Positions 49,052 to 58,847 are shown, counted from the stretch's first letter. The stretch: 64,000 nucleotides of DNA from Planctomycetota bacterium (GCA_017303505.1 JAFLCP010000007.1:1-64000), one strand, 5' to 3'. A program made the numbers and translations. The notes: a model not told the origin generated them from the letters alone.

Positions 49052-50329
49052 TTAGTTGCCTAACGATTCGGCAGCAATCAAGTCCGCAAAGGTCTCTCGC
49101 CGACGGATCTCTAGCATCTTGCCATTCTCGATCAGAACCTCTGGTGCTCGGAATTTGCTGTTGTAATTGCTGGCCATCACGAAGCCATAAGCTCCGGCAA
49201 CTTCGAGGATGAGATAATCGCCGATTTGGGCCACTGGTAGTTCACGCGATGAAACATAGCCCCCTTCATCTTGAGTGAAGATGTCGCCCGACTCGCAAAG
49301 TGGGCCGCCAATCACGACCGGATGAGTGCTGGTCAATGCGCGACCGTCTCGCGACGCAATAGAGATGGGGTGATATGCACCATACAAAATAGGGCGGGCC
49401 AAGTCGTTGAAACCGGCATCAACTAAATAGTACGTGTTCTCGCCCATTTGCTTGATGGCCCGAATCTCGGCGACCAGATAGCCGCTTTCAGCCACTAAGT
49501 AACGGCCTGGTTCGATTTCCAAAGAAACCGCATGTCCAAATTCATTCTGCAAACGTTGGCGAGTTGCATCCCACAGCGAATAGTACTGTGCAATGTCAAC
49601 GTAGCTTTGGCCCACACGATAAGGAACGGGAAGACCACCACCAGCGCTGATGGTCGTAATGGTGCGGCCAACACTGCGAGCGGTCTTTTCCATTGCGCCA
49701 CAAACATGGGCGAGATGTTCGAGGTCGGTTCCCGAACCGATATGCATATGCAAGCCGGTGACGGTGAGGCCGTAGCGATCGGCACGGATTAGGCACTCAT
49801 CCACTTGCTCGTGCCAAATACCATGTTTGGAGCCCGAGCCTCCCGTGTTGGTTTTGCGGCTGTGGCCATGACCAAAACCTGGATTGATTCGCAATGTAAT
49901 GTCGTGGCCTGGCAAGACTTCGCCCAATTGATCGATCATGCTCGGAGAACCGACATTTACATGCAATCGATTTTTGACAATGAGATCAAGGGCAGCTTGA
50001 TCGAAGATATCTGCGGTGTAAACGACTTGATGAGGAGTGCCGTGAGCAGTGTAGCCAGCTGCAAAAGCGCGTTGGATTTCGCCCGCGCTAACTGCATCTA
50101 CCACAACGCCATGTTGACGAAGTCGATTTAGAATACCGATGTTCGAGCATGCTTTTTGTGCAAAGCGAATCACATCGAACTGTTTCAAGTCGTTTACTTT
50201 TTGAGCGATGACATTGGCGTCGTAAACGTAGGTCGGAGTTCCAAACTTTTTCGCAATATCGCGAATGGGAATACCGGCAATGTTTTCACGGGTCGTTGGG
50301 AATGAGGTTTCTGTAGCAATAGCGTTCAT
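49052..50329 (-). CDS. lysA: Diaminopimelate decarboxylase
   Basis: This PLP enzyme converts meso-diaminopimelate to lysine; 425 residues, a usual length. PLP-binding Lys59 lies in VIRFAQKACSNIGIL. Family segments include GVVVDAVSAGEIQRA, LRINPGFGHGHSRKTNTGG, HMHIGSGT, SLEIEPGRYLVAE and the active-site CESGDIF near the C-terminus. The rhomboid gene lies 28 bases upstream on the same strand and may share a transcript. Confidence 0.96.
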   Translation of the reverse strand: MNAIATETSFPTTRENIAGIPIRDIAKKFGTPTYVYDANVIAQKVNDLKQFDVIRFAQKACSNIGILNRLRQHGVVVDAVSAGEIQRAFAAGYTAHGTPHQVVYTADIFDQAALDLIVKNRLHVNVGSPSMIDQLGEVLPGHDITLRINPGFGHGHSRKTNTGGSGSKHGIWHEQVDECLIRADRYGLTVTGLHMHIGSGTDLEHLAHVCGAMEKTARSVGRTITTISAGGGLPVPYRVGQSYVDIAQYYSLWDATRQRLQNEFGHAVSLEIEPGRYLVAESGYLVAEIRAIKQMGENTYYLVDAGFNDLARPILYGAYHPISIASRDGRALTSTHPVVIGGPLCESGDIFTQDEGGYVSSRELPVAQIGDYLILEVAGAYGFVMASNYNSKFRAPEVLIENGKMLEIRRRETFADLIAAESLGN

Positions 50330-50356
50330 GTCGATCTGCTCTGATTCAAAAGAAAA

Positions 50357-51235
50357 CTAACGTTGATTCATGTCGCGTTCTTTGCGCTTCTTCGCGCTAT
50401 ACTTTTCCATGAACCGCTTCTCCTTGGCGGTCAAACTATCTTGGCCTTGTTCATAGATCTTTTGGAGAATGCGATCCGCTTCTTGAGCTTCCCGTTCCAG
50501 TGTTTCGGTTTCCTTATCTGGATCGTGAAGTTTCAGACTTGTGCCAGCAAGTCGCCGTTTCAAGCGAGCTAAATTGAGGACTTGGAGCCAGCGCCCAAAG
50601 TTCATGCCGGAGTAAAAATAAACAGCAGCGAAGACAATGCCGACGATATGCACGTCGTAAGCAATATCCTCTTGATTACCGAAAAAGTTCATCAATACGA
50701 TCAAGCCGCCCAATGCCCAGGCAGGCATCGGGATCACGCCATACAACATCAGCGTGGCTTTGGGGTTAAGAAAGACAAAGAGCATGGTGGTGCAGATGAC
50801 GGCACCTGATGCACCCATACAAGGGCCGTTTATGCCGCTAAAATAAGCACGAAGTGCGAAGACAATTCCACCCAGAACGGCTGCAACCATATAGATTCGC
50901 AAGAATTCGTTTCGGCCGTAGTGCATCTCAACAGGTCGCCCCAAAAACCAGAGGCTGAACATGTTGAAGAGGATATGAGTGATGTTGTTCGGATCGTGCG
51001 CGAATGCGTACGAAATGAAGTGCCACCATTTCCAGGGTTGAACAAGGTCGGCGCCGCGAACCGCCATTCCGTCAGTGATCACGGACTCGCGACCACCAAA
51101 TAGGAAATTGAGAAGAAAGAATGCGACATTAATCAAAACGAGATTGGTGACGACCATCCGCTGGTTCCACAGCGGCCCGCCAGTCCAAGCTTGTTCAGAT
51201 TCATCGGAGTAATACGAACGATCATAAATTCCCAT
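50357..51235 (-). CDS. Rhomboid-family intramembrane serine protease
   Basis: A 292-residue protein with six hydrophobic helices in the first ~215 residues. The catalytic dyad is Ser143 (MGASGAV) and His196 (YDVHIVG). The helix 2 motif HILFNMFSLWFLGRPVE is typical. The C-terminal ~75 residues are soluble and charged, with TETLEREAQEADRILQKI and a very basic end. That domain is commonly seen in rhomboids of this type and may regulate the protease. Substrates are unknown. lysA follows 28 bases downstream. Confidence 0.92.
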   Translation of the reverse strand: MGIYDRSYYSDESEQAWTGGPLWNQRMVVTNLVLINVAFFLLNFLFGGRESVITDGMAVRGADLVQPWKWWHFISYAFAHDPNNITHILFNMFSLWFLGRPVEMHYGRNEFLRIYMVAAVLGGIVFALRAYFSGINGPCMGASGAVICTTMLFVFLNPKATLMLYGVIPMPAWALGGLIVLMNFFGNQEDIAYDVHIVGIVFAAVYFYSGMNFGRWLQVLNLARLKRRLAGTSLKLHDPDKETETLEREAQEADRILQKIYEQGQDSLTAKEKRFMEKYSAKKRKERDMNQR

Positions 51236-51369
51236 GCTGATATCTTAGCGAATCGCAAGGAGATGGGTATTCCTGTCCAGTTAAACTCGATTTCAATTGC
51301 TCAAAACTTCGCCACGAGTCATGCCGAAAAGGTGGGGGTATTTCGAGCGATTTTCGGCCATAAACGCAA

Positions 51370-51398
51370 ATAAGGCCAACTTCATCAGTTGGCCTTAT
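51370..51398 (-). terminator. Terminator after the ABC export cassette
   Basis: ATAAGGCCAACT (51370-51381) and AGTTGGCCTTAT (51387-51398) form a perfect 12-bp stem with a five-base loop. It starts 28 bases past the stop codon of the last cassette gene (51426), on the minus strand, and before the rhomboid promoter region. The T-tract after it is short and interrupted. Confidence 0.75.
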
Positions 51399-51425
51399 GC
51401 GAAATTCTTCATTTACAGAAGCGGA

Positions 51426-53276
51426 TCAAGTGCCGCTGCCATCCCCAGCAGGTGGAGCGGGTGGTTCACCCGAATCTGGGGTCTCTGCAGCCGGAGCGGC
51501 TGACTCCGTCGCTGGCTTCGCATCAGCCTCAGGTTTCGCATCACTAGGTGTGGCAGGTGGATCTGAGGTTGGAGCTGGTGCTGGTGCAGCAGGATCAGGT
51601 GTCGCTGGAGTTGCAGGGGCGTTCGGGTCTGGTGACTCGTTGGCTGCCTTCTCCGCAGCTTCCTCGGCGGCCTTGGCTTTCATCGCGGAAGCTCGGGACA
51701 TTTCCAAAAGCGTTTGGATGTCGCCACCGTTCTGATCGTATTCACGACGCAGTTTGACAAACGGCATCAAGATGAATTCATCGCCCAACTCTTTGTCTAG
51801 GGCTCGAGCATAACGTCGAATTGCATCTAGTACCTCGTCCCCACCTTCGTCAACCATCAAGATTGGATATGTGTCAAAGAGGTTCTTCCAGTGCACCCAC
51901 GATTCTTCGTATTTCTTCAAAGCTTCATCGAGTTCTGCATCGCTGAGCAGTTTTTCTGCGTCATACAGAGTCTGGTGTGCGGCGATCGCAAGATCCGATT
52001 GCTCAGCTCGAGCGCGCGTTTCCCAGTAGTTGTAGTTGACTTGGTTTCGGTAATTGTCGACGTGTTGACGATAGAGTTCTTCTTCTTCAACGCGAACGGC
52101 AAGTTGTAAACCATCCACACGTTTGTCTGCTGGCAAAAGTTTGGCAACGTCGGTTGGTGAAGGCTCCACTTTCTGACGAGCGGTGGCGGCAACCATAAAT
52201 TGACGCTCTGTCTTTTTGTCATCTGGAGTCTGCAGTGCGATCCGTTCTTCTGGAGATAACTTTTCGAAGCGTTGATCATAAGCTGCACGGTACAGGTCGC
52301 CCGTCAAGGCTTCGAACTCTTTACGCAAAACTTCCGCTCGTTTGACGCTTTCTGAGAGATCATTCAAGCGAATGGTGTGGCCCCAGGTCGTCGGAATTTC
52401 ACGCTCACCATATAGCGACCATGAAGTGTCAGACCGTTTCCAAGCAAACTTAGCACGATCGTCCAAGATGCCTTCTTTTTCAATCGCTTCACAATAATTC
52501 ATCATCGTGAGTGGAGCGGAGCTGTAGAAATGTAAGGGGCTCTTGCGGAAGGTGTTGGCCAACAGCGAACCCGATTCGACAACTTCTTCGGCGCGTTTGT
52601 GCCATAGCCGGCCGGAGAGCCAGTTATCTGGCAATCGGTCTGCACCTAGCCCATCTTCTTGACGCACGTTAAAGCCTTCCTTTTCAAGCTCATCGTGGAA
52701 GTCTTTATCTGCGCTATAGAGCTTGCGATACTGAAGTTGCTCGTCTGCTTTACCAAGTTTCTGAGCGAACATCATGCCTTGGAAAAACGGCAAGTTGGCA
52801 TCACGTCGATTGAAGTCGATGCCCTTGCTCAAATATTCCATGCCACGTTTTACCCAGGCGTACCGTTGACGATAATCATCGAACTCGACCGATGTGTTGT
52901 AGGCTAAGTTGTGAGCTTGGAATTCCCATACTTTGATGAAGTGCGGTTGGAGCAAAGCGATTTGATTGAGTGTAGCTGAGAATCGATCCCAGTTCATTTC
53001 ACTCTTATATTCATTCGCTTTGTGCCACATGATTGCAGTGGCAACACCGCGAAGACCAAGCGTTGCCAAGCGGGCTGATTCGCTGGCAGGGTCGAGCCGC
53101 CCCAAGTCGCCTTGGCCTAGGTCATATTTTTCCCGGATCTGCGAGAGCGTACCACCGACCGAAGTCAGCTTGTTGTCTCGATAGACAGCCGGTTGTCCGA
53201 TGAAATACAACGGAATCAGGATCGCCACGATGGCGGCCAAGTAAATCAGCTTGCGACGATAAGCATTTATGTTCAC
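51426..53276 (-). CDS. Membrane-anchored protein with Ala/Pro-rich tail, partner of the ABC exporter
   Basis: 616 residues. One N-terminal membrane helix (~9-29, LIYLAAIVAILIPLYFIG) anchors a large predominantly helical domain (~60-520), including tetratricopeptide-like helix pairs such as ALKKYEESWVHWKNLFDTYP. A low-complexity Ala/Pro/Thr/Asp tail (~530-616) follows. I do not recognise a named family. A GTG start at 53276 overlaps the permease stop as GTGA, so it is translationally coupled to the ABC permease and probably works with it at the membrane. Confidence 0.75.
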   Translation of the reverse strand: MNINAYRRKLIYLAAIVAILIPLYFIGQPAVYRDNKLTSVGGTLSQIREKYDLGQGDLGRLDPASESARLATLGLRGVATAIMWHKANEYKSEMNWDRFSATLNQIALLQPHFIKVWEFQAHNLAYNTSVEFDDYRQRYAWVKRGMEYLSKGIDFNRRDANLPFFQGMMFAQKLGKADEQLQYRKLYSADKDFHDELEKEGFNVRQEDGLGADRLPDNWLSGRLWHKRAEEVVESGSLLANTFRKSPLHFYSSAPLTMMNYCEAIEKEGILDDRAKFAWKRSDTSWSLYGEREIPTTWGHTIRLNDLSESVKRAEVLRKEFEALTGDLYRAAYDQRFEKLSPEERIALQTPDDKKTERQFMVAATARQKVEPSPTDVAKLLPADKRVDGLQLAVRVEEEELYRQHVDNYRNQVNYNYWETRARAEQSDLAIAAHQTLYDAEKLLSDAELDEALKKYEESWVHWKNLFDTYPILMVDEGGDEVLDAIRRYARALDKELGDEFILMPFVKLRREYDQNGGDIQTLLEMSRASAMKAKAAEEAAEKAANESPDPNAPATPATPDPAAPAPAPTSDPPATPSDAKPEADAKPATESAAPAAETPDSGEPPAPPAGDGSGT

Positions 53277-53806
53277 GCTGCAAACTCCCTGGTCTTTAAG
53301 AAGAAGTAACTGACGATAGTTGTTAACACTAAATAGCCAAAGGTGATGGTTCCATGGCGAGCAACCAAGCCTCCAAAAATGTTGATTCCGAAGGCTACGA
53401 AATCTGCTGTGTTAAGTGACTGGAAGTTGGGGAGAGCACTGGTCAAAGCGGTCAGCACACCCAAGATACCTTGGTCACCAAACCGTATAGCTTCTTCCAG
53501 TCTTTCTGAGCCGAGGTCAATTGGAATCGTCGGGCTCTGTTGGGTTACAGTGCGAATCAGCGATTGAATAGGACCACCGCCTACGATCTCACCCGATAGG
53601 GCGCCCGATGCCAAAGAACCAAAGAACCCAAGGGTCAAAGCGGCCAGCGTAGCGATCATGGCAACTGGCCCGGTCAAGAAGGTGCTGAACATCACGCCGA
53701 AGCAAATGATGATGACCATCTGGAACCAAATACCAAGGAAGCCCTTGAAAAAGTTCCAGCCAAACGCCGCATCACCTTTGCGCAAATAGAGGTCAGCTGG
53801 TGCCAT
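53273..53806 (-). CDS. ABC transporter permease, 3' part of a frameshifted gene
   Basis: This frame carries the C-terminal third of the permease: four or so hydrophobic helices (FFKGFLGIWFQMVIIICFG, VAMIATLAALTLGFFG, ITFGYLVLTTIVSYFFL). Upstream of the in-frame ATG at 53806 the same frame continues naturally with LDIYKDLVQDGKLEVIIR back to about 53920, where it meets the 5' part. The listed start is therefore probably internal to the ancestral gene. Joined across the shift, the protein would be ~595 residues. Confidence 0.7.
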   Translation of the reverse strand: MAPADLYLRKGDAAFGWNFFKGFLGIWFQMVIIICFGVMFSTFLTGPVAMIATLAALTLGFFGSLASGALSGEIVGGGPIQSLIRTVTQQSPTIPIDLGSERLEEAIRFGDQGILGVLTALTSALPNFQSLNTADFVAFGINIFGGLVARHGTITFGYLVLTTIVSYFFLKTREFAA

Positions 53807-55059
53807 ACCGAAGTATTGGCTGCGATCGTTGCAACGGATAATAACTTCGAGTTTTCCATCTTGAACGAGATCTTTGTAGATATCGAGTTCTTGTGGTTGA
53901 CCGTCACGGAATCCTTGACCTTTCGCGGGATTTCCATTCGATCCACTTGGTACTCTTTCACGATGAATGGAAAGCGTTCGCTTTCGATTTTTCCATCAGG
54001 GCTGCGAAGGATAACGCTACCGCGTACGCCCGTAACGATGTCACCTTTGAAGGTACGATAGGCGGTGATCGTCATTTCGATGTTGAGTTGATCGCCAAAG
54101 CTGGATTCATCAACATTGTTGAAAGTCCAGATGGCAGAAGAAAGGCTGGCACCGTCGATATATTTGCGATAAGTCGACTCATAACCAACGTTGATACCGT
54201 CACCTACCGATCCATCGCGTTGCGTGAATCGCAAGACACCGAACACTGGTATTCGAGCTTGAAGCGTTCCTTCAGGTGGACCGAAGTCATAGACTTTCTT
54301 GCCATCCACTTCGCGTACTGACACGGTATGGCGATGGGATTTTACTTCGTCCGTTACACCGGTTCCGTCCTCAAGAAATGTAACAGCATGGGAATGGCGT
54401 GCATCATAGGTCGAAGCACCCTTGCGGGCATTCGCTTCCATCGGTTCCATTTCGTGATAATGGACAATACCGCGGGTTACGAACACATAGCTTAAGATTC
54501 CCATCGTGCCCAAAAGCAACGTTCCCACTAAGGTAAAGCCGAGCACGCGGCCCAGCACAATTTCAGTGGGGCGGACAGGTTTGGTGATAATGGTGTAGAT
54601 GGTGCGATTCTTGATATCCGCTGGCAAACTGAATGAAGAAAGAAACAAGCCCAGTAGCAACATCATGTAGTTAATCGATGTCATTACGAAGCTGATGTAG
54701 AGTTTGGCTGGATCATCGGCTGCAGGGTCGAGGTACCAACCTGCAAACATCAAGCCGACAACGAACACTGCGAAAATCGCTAGTACTTTACGACGCAAAG
54801 CTTCTTGAAAAGCAAGTCTCGCCAAAGCTGCTATGCGACGCAATGAAGTGTTGGGCAAATCTTCGCGGAAGAATTTGGACATCACTTCTGCAATGACGTA
54901 GAAGCCTTCGGCTGGACCATAAAGTCGAGCTGCAATTACGTAGCAAACGATAAAGCCTAAAACGGCCAAAGTGACTACCAATAGGAAGCCATTGAGTAAA
55001 CCCATGCCGGGAATGAGCCATTCCCAGAAGGTCACCATTTGATCGGGATCTATACGCAT
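53692..55059 (-). CDS. ABC transporter permease, 5' part of a frameshifted gene
   Basis: The first ~380 residues form a normal permease start: a hydrophobic N-terminus (FLLVVTLAVLGFIVCYVIA), several helices, then a large extracytoplasmic domain with HSHAVTFLEDGTGVTDEV. After codon 380 (AAG at 53920-53922) the frame turns into an unlikely polar run (KNSISTKISFKMENSK...) ending at 53692, while the true continuation is in the -1 frame. The gene lies between an ABC ATPase (upstream) and a membrane-anchored partner. A single-base loss, assembly error or programmed slip could explain it. Confidence 0.75.
   Translation of the reverse strand: MRIDPDQMVTFWEWLIPGMGLLNGFLLVVTLAVLGFIVCYVIAARLYGPAEGFYVIAEVMSKFFREDLPNTSLRRIAALARLAFQEALRRKVLAIFAVFVVGLMFAGWYLDPAADDPAKLYISFVMTSINYMMLLLGLFLSSFSLPADIKNRTIYTIITKPVRPTEIVLGRVLGFTLVGTLLLGTMGILSYVFVTRGIVHYHEMEPMEANARKGASTYDARHSHAVTFLEDGTGVTDEVKSHRHTVSVREVDGKKVYDFGPPEGTLQARIPVFGVLRFTQRDGSVGDGINVGYESTYRKYIDGASLSSAIWTFNNVDESSFGDQLNIEMTITAYRTFKGDIVTGVRGSVILRSPDGKIESERFPFIVKEYQVDRMEIPRKVKDSVTVNHKNSISTKISFKMENSKLLSVATIAANTSVWHQLTSICAKVMRRLAGTFSRASLVFGSRWSSSFASA
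53919..53925 (-). other. -1 frameshift site (A_AAG) in the permease gene
   Basis: On the minus strand the bases read CGAAAGG (53925-53919). Lys codon AAG in the upstream frame can slip one base back to AAA, after which GGT CAA GGA continues the downstream frame. The junction would read EIPRK-GQGFRDGQ. No classical seven-base slippery sequence or strong stimulatory hairpin was recognised. Confidence 0.6.
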
Positions 55060-55104
55060 TGTTTATCCGAAATCGAAAAGAGACGGGTGGGTTGTACGAG
55101 AACG

Positions 55105-56025
55105 TTACTCGACCGAACGATGGCCAGGTCGATTTTCACTTTGACGCACGATATCCAAGAACAACTCTTCCATCGTTGTGGTTGGGTTATCGACGGTGAG
55201 AACTTCTCCCCCGTGTCGCTTAATCACTTCTTGAATTTCTCGTTTGGCCTCATCACTGAGTCCCTTCGCATGAACTTCCGTCACATCTTGAACCTTGAGA
55301 AGGCTATCGACGCGACCGAGTTCTTTGAGTTCGCCTTGATGCAGAATGGCGACACGATCGCAAACGTCTTGCACGTCAGCCAATTGGTGACTGCACAACA
55401 AGATCGTCTTGCCTTCGTCGCGTAACTTCAGGATCAAGTCTTTCATGTCGCGTGAACCGAGCGGGTCGAGGCCCGTGGTTGGTTCATCCAGCACCAATAA
55501 GTCGGGTTCGTTGATTAGCGCTTGGGCCAAACCGATACGCCGAGTCATACCTTTGGAGTATTCACGCAATTGACGTCGACGGGACTTCTCCAGGCCGACC
55601 ATCTTGATAAGTTTTTCCGTGCGAGCGCGTCGCTCTTCGGCAGGCATTTCGAACAGGCGTCCGTAAAAATCGAGTGTTTCTTCGGCATTAAGAAACTTGT
55701 AGAGATAAGACTCTTCGGGGAGATAACCAACGCGTTCGTTCTTGCGAACATCGGTGGAGTCTTTACCAAAAACAAAAGCTCGACCTGAGGTTGGGAAGAG
55801 AAGTCCCAAAATCAACTTGATGGTCGTCGACTTTCCGGAGCCGTTGGGGCCCAGCAAGCCAAAGATTTCCCCTTGCTTCACTTCGATATCTAGGGATTTC
55901 AAGGCGTAAACTTTCTTACGCCCCCAAAAGTCTCGGTAGATTTTCCCAAGGTTTCGGGTCTCAATGACCGGCTCGGAAGTCGTTTTGCTGGACTTCGCTG
56001 CGGTGCTCTCGGCTGTAGCTGACAT
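55105..56025 (-). CDS. ABC transporter ATP-binding protein
   Basis: A 306-residue cytoplasmic ATPase. Walker A is [11 protein letters not shown], the signature is [10 protein letters not shown], Walker B with D-loop is [12 protein letters not shown], and the H-switch is LLCSHQL. The ~30-residue N-terminus is Ser/Thr/Ala-rich. The ~80-residue C-terminal region resembles that of CcmA/DrrA-type export ATPases. It is first in a three-gene cassette, 45 bases before the permease. The substrate is unknown; the type is exporter-like. Confidence 0.92.
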   Translation of the reverse strand: MSATAESTAAKSSKTTSEPVIETRNLGKIYRDFWGRKKVYALKSLDIEVKQGEIFGLLGPNGSGKSTTIKLILGLLFPTSGRAFVFGKDSTDVRKNERVGYLPEESYLYKFLNAEETLDFYGRLFEMPAEERRARTEKLIKMVGLEKSRRRQLREYSKGMTRRIGLAQALINEPDLLVLDEPTTGLDPLGSRDMKDLILKLRDEGKTILLCSHQLADVQDVCDRVAILHQGELKELGRVDSLLKVQDVTEVHAKGLSDEAKREIQEVIKRHGGEVLTVDNPTTTMEELFLDIVRQSENRPGHRSVE

Positions 56026-56545
56026 CGAAAAATGCTCCGTCGCATCGGACGCAGGGAATGAATGAATCAGATAAGGGTATATGGGAAAACAGGCGCCACT
56101 ACGTTTTCGGGCTAAAAGCAGTTCAATCGAACCACCGATGCCGAAAGGGCATATTTTCCGCTATGGGGCACTATAAATGCGGACGGAAGTATCGACAAGC
56201 TACGACGTTACTCCAAAGTATCGGATAGATCGTATTATGCCCGCACGTTCGTTAAACTTCGCCAAACTGCACGTCCATTCCTTCCACTATGTGAAGAAAT
56301 GTTGAAAATCGAGTTTATTGGAGCCCCCTAGTTTGCGTTGCATCTAGTGGGTGAAGTTAACGTGCTGATTCACAGCCTTCCCCGAGAGCGACGTCGGGAG
56401 GTTATGTGGTGTGTTCTTATGATCACTATCGCCTGCCAAGACGCCTCGCCCTGTAGTCGTTACACTTACCTGGCCAATTACACTGGCTTGTAAGGTGGCA
56501 CTTTCCAATAAAATGACATGGTCCAACAAGCTAGGTAGTGACACG
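56026..56545. other. 520-bp divergent intergenic region
   Basis: This region separates the ABC cassette (minus) and folC (plus). It has mixed composition with no notable repeats or RNA gene seen. An in-frame ATG for folC at 56495 within it has no good ribosome-binding site. Promoters for both units must lie here but could not be assigned. Confidence 0.4.
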
Positions 56546-58060
56546 ATGGCAGCTTCGGCTGCGACCCTGGGAGCGTCGAACGTGGATTTCGCTGAAGAAC
56601 AACTTGAACCTGCTCCTGGATATCATCAGGCGCTCGAGTTCCTTCTTGGCCGCGTCAATTTTGAAAAGACCGGTCACAAGCCCTACTCTGCGAACCATTA
56701 CAAACTCGGTCGCATGCAGTCCTTGTTGGAATCGTTGGGGAATCCACAACTTCGACTGCCAACGATCCACATTGCGGGCACCAAAGGTAAGGGCTCCACT
56801 GCCACTTATCTATTCGAAATTCTGCGAGCTGCCGGATATCGAGTCGGGCTCTTTACCTCTCCACATTTCCTGAAGCTAGAAGAACGCTTCACGGTCGACG
56901 GAGAGTTCTGCCCGCCAGAATTGTTGGTGCAATTGGTAGATCGATTGCGCGTGGCCGAAGAGCGGCTGGTTCAAGAAACGGGTGAGAACGCGACCTTTTT
57001 TGAACTCTCGACCGCGTTGGCTTGGCTTTATTTCGAAGCAGCTCGCGTGGATGCAGTGGTGCTCGAAGTTGGTTTGGGCGGGCGACTCGACAGCACCAAC
57101 GTTTGTTCCCCTTTAATCACAATCATCACTTCGATCAGCTTGGATCATCAAGCTCAACTAGGTAATACGATCAGTCTTATTGCGGGAGAAAAAGCGGGCA
57201 TCATCAAAGACGGTATTCCGGTGATTTGTGGTGCTCGTCATCCGGATGCAGTAGAGGTCATTGTGGCTAAAGCGAACGCATGTCAGGCCCCGCTGAGGCG
57301 CATAGGCGTCGATTTTGAGGCCGTATGGCAAGGTCCACGCCAGATCGCTGATACGCCAACCTCAGCCGTTCCCAGGTTGTGTGGTGAAGTGGCATACTCT
57401 GAAAAATCGCCCTCGTATCAGTTCCCAAATGTGACACTTGGGATGCCCGGTCACCATCAATGCGATAACGCAGCCATTGCGATCTCAGCAGGACGTTGGT
57501 TAGCTGAGAAAGGTTGGAAGATCGACGAGTCACACTTGCGTTTAGGTCTGCGGGCCGCCAACGCCCGCGGACGCTTTGAGCTGGTGGGCGTCCAGCCTTA
57601 TCGCATTATCGATACCGCCCATAACGAAGCCTCGATCCTCTCGCTATCGAAAGCCATGGAGGAGTATTTTCCGAGAGTTCGAAGGGTCGTGATCTTTGCT
57701 GCGAGCCGCGATAAAGACTTGCGCGTGATGCTAAGAGAGTTGGTTGTATCAGCCAACGTTTTGGTTCTTACACAGTATCGCGAAAACCCCAGGGCTGTGC
57801 CAATTGCCCAACTTCAAGAGATTGTGGCTGAACTGGCTACTTCAGAAGGGCCTGTTTTTGCCAAAAAAATGCGGGCACATACGATAATTGCTAAAGATCC
57901 AGCCGAAGCGTATGAGATGGGTTTGCAGTTATGCGGACCAGACGATTTGTTGTGCGCGACCGGATCTTTCTTTCTCGCAGCTGAGCTCTTTCCCATAATC
58001 AGTTTGAGACGTTTTGAGCGGCTGACCGAAAACAATCGCAATACCGAAGGGGAACCTTAA
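56546..58060 (+). CDS. folC: Dihydrofolate synthase / folylpolyglutamate synthase
   Basis: This Mur-ligase family enzyme adds glutamate to dihydropteroate and folates; ~504 residues, somewhat long. The ATP loop is HIAGTKGKGSTATYL. Others are GLFTSPHFLKLEERF, VLEVGLGGRLDSTNV, the SLDHQAQLGNTISLIAGEKAGIIK block and GRFELVG with DTAHNEAS in the C-terminal domain. The ATG at 56546 is used; 56495 is an upstream alternative. The Rossmann tail with the Cys-rich LLCATGSFFLAAEL is normal for the family. Confidence 0.93.
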   Translation: MAASAATLGASNVDFAEEQLEPAPGYHQALEFLLGRVNFEKTGHKPYSANHYKLGRMQSLLESLGNPQLRLPTIHIAGTKGKGSTATYLFEILRAAGYRVGLFTSPHFLKLEERFTVDGEFCPPELLVQLVDRLRVAEERLVQETGENATFFELSTALAWLYFEAARVDAVVLEVGLGGRLDSTNVCSPLITIITSISLDHQAQLGNTISLIAGEKAGIIKDGIPVICGARHPDAVEVIVAKANACQAPLRRIGVDFEAVWQGPRQIADTPTSAVPRLCGEVAYSEKSPSYQFPNVTLGMPGHHQCDNAAIAISAGRWLAEKGWKIDESHLRLGLRAANARGRFELVGVQPYRIIDTAHNEASILSLSKAMEEYFPRVRRVVIFAASRDKDLRVMLRELVVSANVLVLTQYRENPRAVPIAQLQEIVAELATSEGPVFAKKMRAHTIIAKDPAEAYEMGLQLCGPDDLLCATGSFFLAAELFPIISLRRFERLTENNRNTEGEP

Positions 58061-58317
58061 GCTGATTTCAGCTTGGCCCCAATCCCCGGAAGTCCACGTC
58101 TCAATTCTCAGCTTTGACAAATTTTTTCTGATGCATTTCAGCATGGACCTAAGGTGTCCTGGCACTTGCGATCATTACTGCAGGCAAGAAGGGAGTCGCT
58201 GAAACAAACGTTTCAGCCCAACTAATCCTTAAGCTCTGGCGTAGTAGTCACAAAACACGAGATTGAATCTCACAGCCCTGCAAGGCTGCAGCCCCCTGAA
58301 ATGCAAGGAAGTTCTCC

Positions 58318-58638
58318 ATGGCCAAGTTTTACGTACAAAGTGGTACAGTTCGTGCAGTTATTGATGCTGAAAGCCAAGATCGGGCTGCCCTGTGGGTGGT
58401 TCATCGTGCGATGCAGCAGATCATGCCCATCTATGATGACAATGATCTTTCCGCCCAACAAAAATGCGATAACGCATTGGTTGAAGGCATGCTGGTGCTC
58501 GATGCTCGTATCAAGTTGAGCGAAGTCGGCTTCGATCGACCTGATTGTTTGAGCTTAGATACTTTTGAGATCGTTGCCGAATGGCATCGCTTGATGGTAG
58601 CGCTCGAACGTCTGCAACGCATGTTGGATTCACAGTGA
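58318..58638 (+). CDS. Small conserved-type hypothetical protein
   Basis: A 106-residue soluble protein (KFYVQSGTVRAVIDAE..., then a helical C-terminal half with FEIVAEWHRLMVALERLQRM). The fold looks alpha/beta with an N-terminal beta-strand pair. AAGGAAG precedes the ATG at a good spacing, which supports expression. I do not recognise a named family; small proteins of this composition occur in planctomycetes. It lies between folC and the RRM gene. Confidence 0.75.
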   Translation: MAKFYVQSGTVRAVIDAESQDRAALWVVHRAMQQIMPIYDDNDLSAQQKCDNALVEGMLVLDARIKLSEVGFDRPDCLSLDTFEIVAEWHRLMVALERLQRMLDSQ

Positions 58639-58779
58639 TAGATTCGCACCGCTAGAGATTGGGTGCGGATGCGAGTCGCAAGAGAGAGCGACTAGACGCG
58701 ACCAAGGGTTATTTGGCCAAGGTGTGCAATCAATGTGTTTGATCGACGTGTGGGGTCACGTGTTTTGGGGAAAGCTGTC

Positions 58780-58847
58780 GTTGCACCGCATCACGGTGCA
58801 ACGAGCAGAGCTATTCATGATTTTCTCTAGCCTGCATTGAGCAGGTT
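58780..58847. terminator. Two hairpins between convergent genes
   Basis: GTTGCACCG (58780-58788) pairs with CGGTGCAAC (58794-58802), a nine-bp stem with a five-base loop. A second stem, CCTGC (58831-58835) with GCAGG (58841-58845), follows. They lie between the small-protein stop (plus) and the RRM gene stop (minus). Neither has a long T-run, so the terminator call rests on position. Confidence 0.55.

Noticed and set aside
51397-51735. Gly/Ala-rich plus-strand frame
   Set aside because: It is the antisense of the Ala/Pro-rich tail of the membrane-anchored protein, whose codon bias keeps the opposite strand open.
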